Below are positions 58,498-64,000 of a stretch of DNA of 64,000 nt, piece by piece (position 1 is the first letter of the stretch; every line of letters begins with the position of its first letter). This DNA is from Gymnopus androsaceus JB14. Its lineage: Eukaryota; Basidiomycota; Agaricomycetes; Agaricales; Omphalotaceae. Both the position numbers and the translations under genes were made by a program. Below the pieces are notes generated by a model that ran no database searches, was not told where the DNA came from, and saw only the letters and a program-made list of their open reading frames with translations. The stretch is taken from NCBI GenBank assembly GCA_009733575.1, contig ML769386.1, positions 604,033-668,032 of the forward strand, read 5' to 3'.

Positions 58498-60817
58498 ATT
58501 CCGCAAAAACTATTGAAGGTCGCTTTTGCTCGGTGGCTCAATTTTTTTGGGATCTTATATACTCTAGGTGAAACGTATGTTCTATCATTTGCAACATCGC
58601 TTTTGCTTTGTACGATATTTTTGCTCTCAGGTGGCAGTGATTATCCTTTTCCGTCCCATGCGAGCTCCTGAGGACATTTTAGAATGTTTAAGCTGTATGT
58701 CGACTATTGAACCAGGAATATATGATGTTTCGAGATGCGATGTTGGGATCTCAAAAAGTAGTAATTGCGTACGGCTTTCTCGCCAATCCTTCGGGCACAA
58801 GTACTCATCGTTTGAGCCTTTTAACTCTGATGACAATCACAGAAAAATCATTCCTATAAATTTTCCTTTTGTTTTGTTTGACATTTTCGTGGTCGTGCGC
58901 CACATGAAGTCTTCGCCACATGAAGTCTTCGCCACATGAAGTCTTCTGAGATTTCATTTGTACCCGCGTCAAAATTCAAATTGGAAGAACACAAAACTCT
59001 GCTCACCTAATGCCACCGTAGGCACCATCGATTGACCGATGCTGAACGATAGGGAGGAAGGAAATAGCACTGACAACTCTATATATTTCCGTGGTCTATA
59101 AGAAGATCTGCCAGCAAGAAATTAAATGCGTGTAGTTCTATGTGGCAAAAGGCTTCAAACAGCCTATCCTAGTTGATCTGGTTAAACGCAGGAGATTAGC
59201 GCCGCGCTGTTGCACTGGGAGGTGGAGTGAGCTTGTGAATCCAGCTGAGATGAACGGGGGTAGACTTCAGGCGACGAAGGCTATGACGAGAGTTTTGATC
59301 CATGACCTATATGCATCCCGGTCTATGTGGGCTTCATAGCCGGCGTGCTCAAGCGTGCTCCCTAACAATGTGAACAGGGTGCTGCAAAACCCGACACGTA
59401 TCGCGAACAAATACAACCAGCGAGGCCCAGTAAGGGACTGATATTCCAAGCCCATCTGAACAAGGTTCACTGGCACATGCAATCCCTGGCATTATCACCG
59501 AGAATTAAAGATGGAATGGTTTGGTAAGTCTTCGTTTTCTTGACAGTACCATCTTCGAGAAGGCTTCTACGAGAAGCGGTAAGCTTGAAAGAGTCGTTTC
59601 GTGGCCCAAGGTTTGGGATACGTGTTCAACCAGGGTGTGCTGCCAATTACTAGACAGTGGAAGGTACATATACACAGGGTCGGATTTGAGTTGCGATAAG
59701 TGGATGGTGATTCAGGATAGGGATTTTCGCGTACTGAGAAAATAGGTATAGTTGTTCTGTAGTTATTTAAAGGTTCGGATGCACGTATACGCCTCTTACC
59801 GGTCCGTTTACAGGCGTTAACAAACTTTATAGACAGCCTGAGAGCAAAGAAGACTTACAAAGTATGTCTCCGCTGATGATTACCACCGATTGGGGTGGAG
59901 GAGATGTGTACGAGCCTCCTCCTAGCGAGAACAGAGCAAGGCCAAAAAAGGCCAAAAGACAGACGAGTCTACGCGGCGTCTAATGCTAAATTGAATGTGG
60001 TTCAGGGCCGAAGAAATATTGGAGGTCGCCGCCGGTGGGTGGCCTTCGGTGGCTTTAAAACTGTTCAAGAAGGAAAAAGACTTAGTTACCCGTCGGTAAG
60101 GAAAAAAGGATCGAGTTCAGCAGAGTAGGCCAAGGAAGAAAACCGGAAAGTGTTCGGGAGGTAGATGAACGCTGAACGAAGCTCCGAGTCGAGAAATAGG
60201 TGGATGGAATAGAAGGGGTTACCATTATGGGGATCAAATAAAAATATGAGCTTTTGACCCTGACGATGCTACCGATATGGAGAATGTGGACGCCGGGGGA
60301 GAATACATTGAACTATTATTAATGAAAGGAATACTATGCCAAAAAAGTAAGTCATTCACATTTCGAACTTGCCCTTGCAACGAGGGACTGGGAGAGAGCA
60401 CAGGCTGATTTGGTGCGCTCTCAGCATAGAACGCACAAAACAACTTGGATGCTGAATCGAATGCTTAAAAAAGGAAAAAGAAAAGGCTGAAACAATTGAA
60501 CGCACGATCACGTTATCTGAGATTAGCGCCAGAGCTGAGATCGTTGAAATTTGAATGATGAATCTCAAGACCGGCAAAAAAAAATATACATACAAAAGTT
60601 AACAAGAGGAGCCAATGATTGGGTTTGTGGACTGGTTTCCTCCTCTCTCTCACTTACTGCATCTGTTGGTTCTCTATACGGCACCCTTCGAAGGACATCT
60701 TGAACTTTGAAGGTTATTATTTGCTGTATCCGGTTTCCCATTCTAGCCGTCCTTGGCATATCAATCCTTCTCTCAATCCTTTTTTCTCCCTCGTTCCCTG
60801 CCTTTTTTTTCCTTGAC
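58498..60817. other. Intergenic 2.3 kb, no gene supported
   Basis: Contains a 16-bp tandem repeat (58898-58945), short open frames on both strands and, at the right end, the CT-rich 5' leader of the next gene. A minus-strand frame at 59267-59482 contains a hydrophobic stretch but no partner exon. Confidence 0.4.
58898..58945 (+). repeat. 16-bp tandem repeat, 3 exact copies
   Basis: CGCCACATGAAGTCTT repeated three times without change. Perfect identity suggests recent expansion or an assembly effect. Confidence 0.9.
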
Positions 60818-63655
60818 ATGTCTGGCGCGACGCCCTCTAAACGACTCCAATTGAGGACGTCGGACTTGGCCGACTTTTTCCGCGGTTCTTCATCAGGCCC
60901 CAGCAGTACTGGCAGCAACAGCGTGGTGTTCGAGGATAACCAGGTCTCTTCATCTTCCTCACCTTCGAAGAGGAGATCGACTAGAATTCCATTTATTGGG
61001 CGCTCGCGGAAAAAGTCGACACATTCAGATGTCGTCACCTCAGTGACAAGTAATGCCAGGGAAAGCAGGTCGTCTGTAACGACGGCTGGGTCCAGGTCCG
61101 TTCTTGAACAGTGAGTCTTTCTCAATTTCTATTCTATATACATCCTTTCTTTCAATATTCATTATAATAACGCGTAGTCAACTCGCGTATCATGAAACTG
61201 CTAGAGTGCTATAGAGTGCTATGCACTCGGACCTTTTAGTGTGTTGAATGTGGTGCCTTTTCTGCCAGATTCTCCTGAATTATATCGATCTCTGCAATTC
61301 TAATACTTTTTATTGCAGACATGGCGGGGCGATAGCTTCCCTTCCACATGCGTCGACCTCACAGCAGTCTCTGAAGACCGCTACAACTTCCAACAGTTTT
61401 GGGTCGAAAATTGCAGCACATTTTACTCCCTCTAAATCACTCGGTAATCTAAAGCTAGCCCGTAAACGTTCTACAAAACGTCCCGGGGAACAGTCTGGAT
61501 ATACTTCAGAAAGTTTAGCGCCGCCCAGCTCAGGAGCCCGCTCCCCATCCATTGACTCCAAGTCTTCCCAGCTTAGCCGACATGATCGCTCATCTACTCC
61601 TAGAGCAAGCCATACTAATGAAGAGCTTGCTGGGTCTCCTCCACAACCAACTATCACTGTTTCTCGTCCAGATGACTTCGATAACTTGGACGAATACGAT
61701 GATCTTTTTACCAAACCCCGAAATAAAGCGAAAGCAAAGCCTGTGCCAATAGACATTCGGCCTTTGTATCAATCTTCAGAGATGCATCCATCTCGATCAT
61801 CTCCGACAAGTCCATCTCCACCTTCTAGTCCCACATTCCACACGTCAACCTCGACGATAACTCGCACTCCTTCAGCCGTTACTCGGATGCCCCATACAAC
61901 AGCAGTCGATTCCATTAGTAGAATCAACTCGGTGCCAAGAGCGCACAAACTTTCGCATGGCTCTACTGATTCCAGCCGGCCGTCTATGCAGCGGTGCTTC
62001 TGTTACCTCTTTCCGCAGGTTGCCGTTGAAACCTAAGGAAGGGGTGAAGCAGCATAGTATTGATATTGACCCGGCGGAGGAGTCAGAAGCTATGTCAGTA
62101 AAGTCAGCGATGTCCATGCCGACTTCATTCAGAAGGACAGTGAAGGCCCCAGAGACGGGTCCCACAGGGATCTTGGAGAAACGTCGCTCGTTAGCAACTC
62201 CATACTCCCCCAAAGGTACTGGAAGGTCGCCGCCTTCTAGAATCTCACGGCCATCCAAACCCCCTTCCTACCCCATTCCAGCGACTCCGTCACCTTCCAG
62301 CTCACCTTCCTCTTCACCACCTCAATCTCCCGTGCCACGGCCTCGCGCACATACAATCTCTTCCAGTCGTACCTCGTCGCTATTGGCACGATCCTCGGAC
62401 CCTTCAACAATGGCTAGCCCGTCTTTGAAAACGAAACAACACTGCATCTAAGACCTTGGGGAGGTCTTCGCCGCTTTCGAAAGATTCCACCCCCCAATCA
62501 CAGAGTACAGACAGAAATTCATCGTCATCTTCCTCGTCATCGTCTTCCACTCCGACTCTCACCAAGATTCTTCCTCATTCGACGCCAGTGGAGATTGACG
62601 TCGACAATGCATCAGTTGATGAGCTTCGAAAGGCTTTACAGCTTCGGAATCAGCAGTTTGACGAATTATCGAAGCATCTTCACAAAATCACAGAGGCGCA
62701 CACAGCCGAAAAGACTGTCTGGGAGAAGAGGATCCTGGACTTGGAGAGGGAAGCTACAAGGAGAGATAAAGAGATCAAGGGACTTACCTGGCTAGTGAAG
62801 AACGATGGCATTGGCAGTACTGCGACAGAGCAGTCGGGTTCCCGAACTCCGAGCCTTTTCGAGATGGAGCGGAGTGACGACTCATCTGCACGTAGCAGCC
62901 TGCCCACACCCTCTTCCTCGATCAGGCTTCCTTTAAACCGCCTTCTTCAAGGCGAGGATTCCGGTGCCGAATCCTATCCCACTTCGACTTCGAATTCGGA
63001 GTGGGGATCTGGCACGTCTGGTGCAGAGGACGAGTCACAGCTGGCTATGGCTATGATGAAGCCAAGGCGGGCTATGAAGAAACTGAGACTGGTGGAAAGC
63101 GCGAACAAATCAGTACCCATTACACGGCCTATTCCTCTCAAACAACCGGGTCCAGGATCGGAAATATCTATTTCAGACCTGCTGAAGCCGAGTAAACGTT
63201 CTTCAGCATCATCATCTTTCACTGTTGCTTCCTCTTCTACCTCCTCGGAACACAGTCCAACATCTCTTACCTTCCCCAACCCACAAACCTTGATTCCAAT
63301 CCCCGAGTCTCGAGCAAAAGAAAATCACGCATCGCTCGCATCAGACAAGGATGAGTACAAGCGTGAACGAAGGCCATCTAAAGTTTCGTTTAAGCAATCT
63401 GGGCAGCCTTCTGCTTCTGCTAGCAAATCGCCTATAGATTCAGTCACTCCCGGATCGAGATTGACTCCATCGGAAGCTTATATTCGAAATTTGAAAAAGG
63501 GACGACCTCCTTCAATAGCCCAGGTTTTGGATCTGAGTGAAAAAGCAGATCAACCGACCGGAACTCCAATAAGCAGCATCGGTTCAATAGAGGACTCGTA
63601 TGGCGGACGGTCGAGGGCGCTGTTAGCAGGGGTAGACCGTCCTGCGATGAAATGA
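60818..63655 (+). CDS. Large Ser/Pro-rich disordered protein with a short coiled coil
   Basis: Exon 1 (MSGATPSKRLQLRTSDLADF, FFRGSSSGPSSTGS, RRSTRIPFIGRSRKKSTHSD) ends at a GTGAGT donor at 61111. The acceptor at 61319 resumes with HGGAIASLPHASTSQQSLKT, making a long intron of about 207 nt by local standards. A very long low-complexity Ser/Pro/Thr region follows (FDNLDEYDDLFTKPRNKAKA, SRSSPTSPSPPSSPTFHTST). Then comes a single coiled coil (DELRKALQLRNQQFDELSKH, WEKRILDLEREATRRDKEIK, GLTWLVKND). The end, LTPSEAYIRNLKKGRPPSIA, looks conserved. Frames change near 61990 and 62441; each needs one base skipped, and the style of the protein is continuous. About 880 residues. Function unknown; such proteins are often scaffold or cell-polarity proteins. 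Confidence 0.75.
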
Positions 63656-64000
63656 TTCTTCTATCTTTACTGGTGGACATGCATTACGGTAAGTTTTCTT
63701 TAAATATGTTGCCAAATTCCGGGACTGAAATACAAGCCAGGTTCGACATACTTATACCATCTACATTATCGTGCTGCATCTAACATTCTGCATTTGAAAA
63801 CGAGGCGCGGCGCCTCGACGTCACTCTTTACCTTTTTCATTTTCCATGGGTTATTGTTTCATCTTCACTGTATCCTATCGCATTTACATCCTGCTTCATC
63901 GCAACCTCATTGCATTGTCACGCATTTATATCCTTGGCTATTTATTCACTGTTAATGCTTCGTTATATCTGTTGTACATACTAATAAGTACGTTCCTTTC
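63656..64000. other. 3' flank of the last gene, nothing seen
   Basis: T-rich sequence, probably 3' UTR and intergenic DNA. A GC-rich palindrome-like block (GAGGCGCGGCGCCTC) at about 63803 stands out but has no assigned role. Confidence 0.4.

Noticed and set aside
59267..59482. Minus-strand frame with a hydrophobic stretch
   Set aside because: One possible membrane helix only; flanking sequence is not coding-like.

Overview
This window looks like nuclear DNA of a basidiomycete fungus, most likely an agaricomycete. It has no operons, many GT-AG introns of about 48-65 nt, genes on both strands with short gaps, and several families typical of agaricomycetes: HsbA-type secreted proteins, tandem DUF2235 hydrolases, HAM1-like proteins, short MTRT...NWG basic proteins and lineage-expanded membrane proteins. 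Coordinates for spliced genes run from start codon to stop codon; introns were placed by eye from splice signals and reading frame.

Layout. 1-6.7 kb: the 3' end of an unknown gene, ESCRT-III subunit Did2/CHMP1 (-), an Svp26/TEX261-type ER membrane protein (+) and a long coiled-coil protein (+). 6.9-7.8 kb: a non-autonomous element with ~125-bp terminal inverted repeats. 9-10.4 kb: a conserved fungal gene of unknown function. 10.9-11.6 kb: an HsbA-type secreted protein (-). 11.6-13.5 kb: gene-poor, with a ~95-bp tandem duplication. 13.5-18 kb: a small hypothetical gene (-) head-to-head with a HAM1-like protein (+). 18-25.5 kb: a multi-pass membrane protein (-), then two paralogous Stm1/HABP4-like genes flanking a secreted arylsulfotransferase-like gene. 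26-30.4 kb: an intracellular GH1 glucosidase (-) divergent from a Gfo/Idh/MocA oxidoreductase (+). 31-33 kb: two tandem hotdog thioesterases. 33-41 kb: Naa10 (NatA catalytic subunit), a MARVEL-like protein and two DUF2235 hydrolases, all (-). 41.8-43.6 kb: an aldehyde dehydrogenase (+). 45.5-50 kb: a conserved unknown protein (-) and a single-exon F-box protein (-). 50.6-57 kb: a cyclophilin-40 (+) convergent with an OCRL-type inositol polyphosphate 5-phosphatase (-). 57.7-63.7 kb: two mostly disordered, fungus-specific proteins (+).

Most genes are housekeeping (endosomal sorting, ER transport, N-terminal acetylation, Hsp90 co-chaperone, phosphoinositide turnover). No biosynthetic cluster, CRISPR array, virus or complete transposase was seen. 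The most unusual signal is gene structure. Six microexons of 4-13 nt occur in four genes. Three of them are consecutive and encode the catalytic FDGTGDQ region of one DUF2235 hydrolase. Five introns appear to be GC-AG. Separately, at least ten single-base reading-frame breaks in five genes are all of the +1 (extra base) type, which points to insertion errors in the assembly rather than gene decay; coding sequences around them should be read with that in mind.
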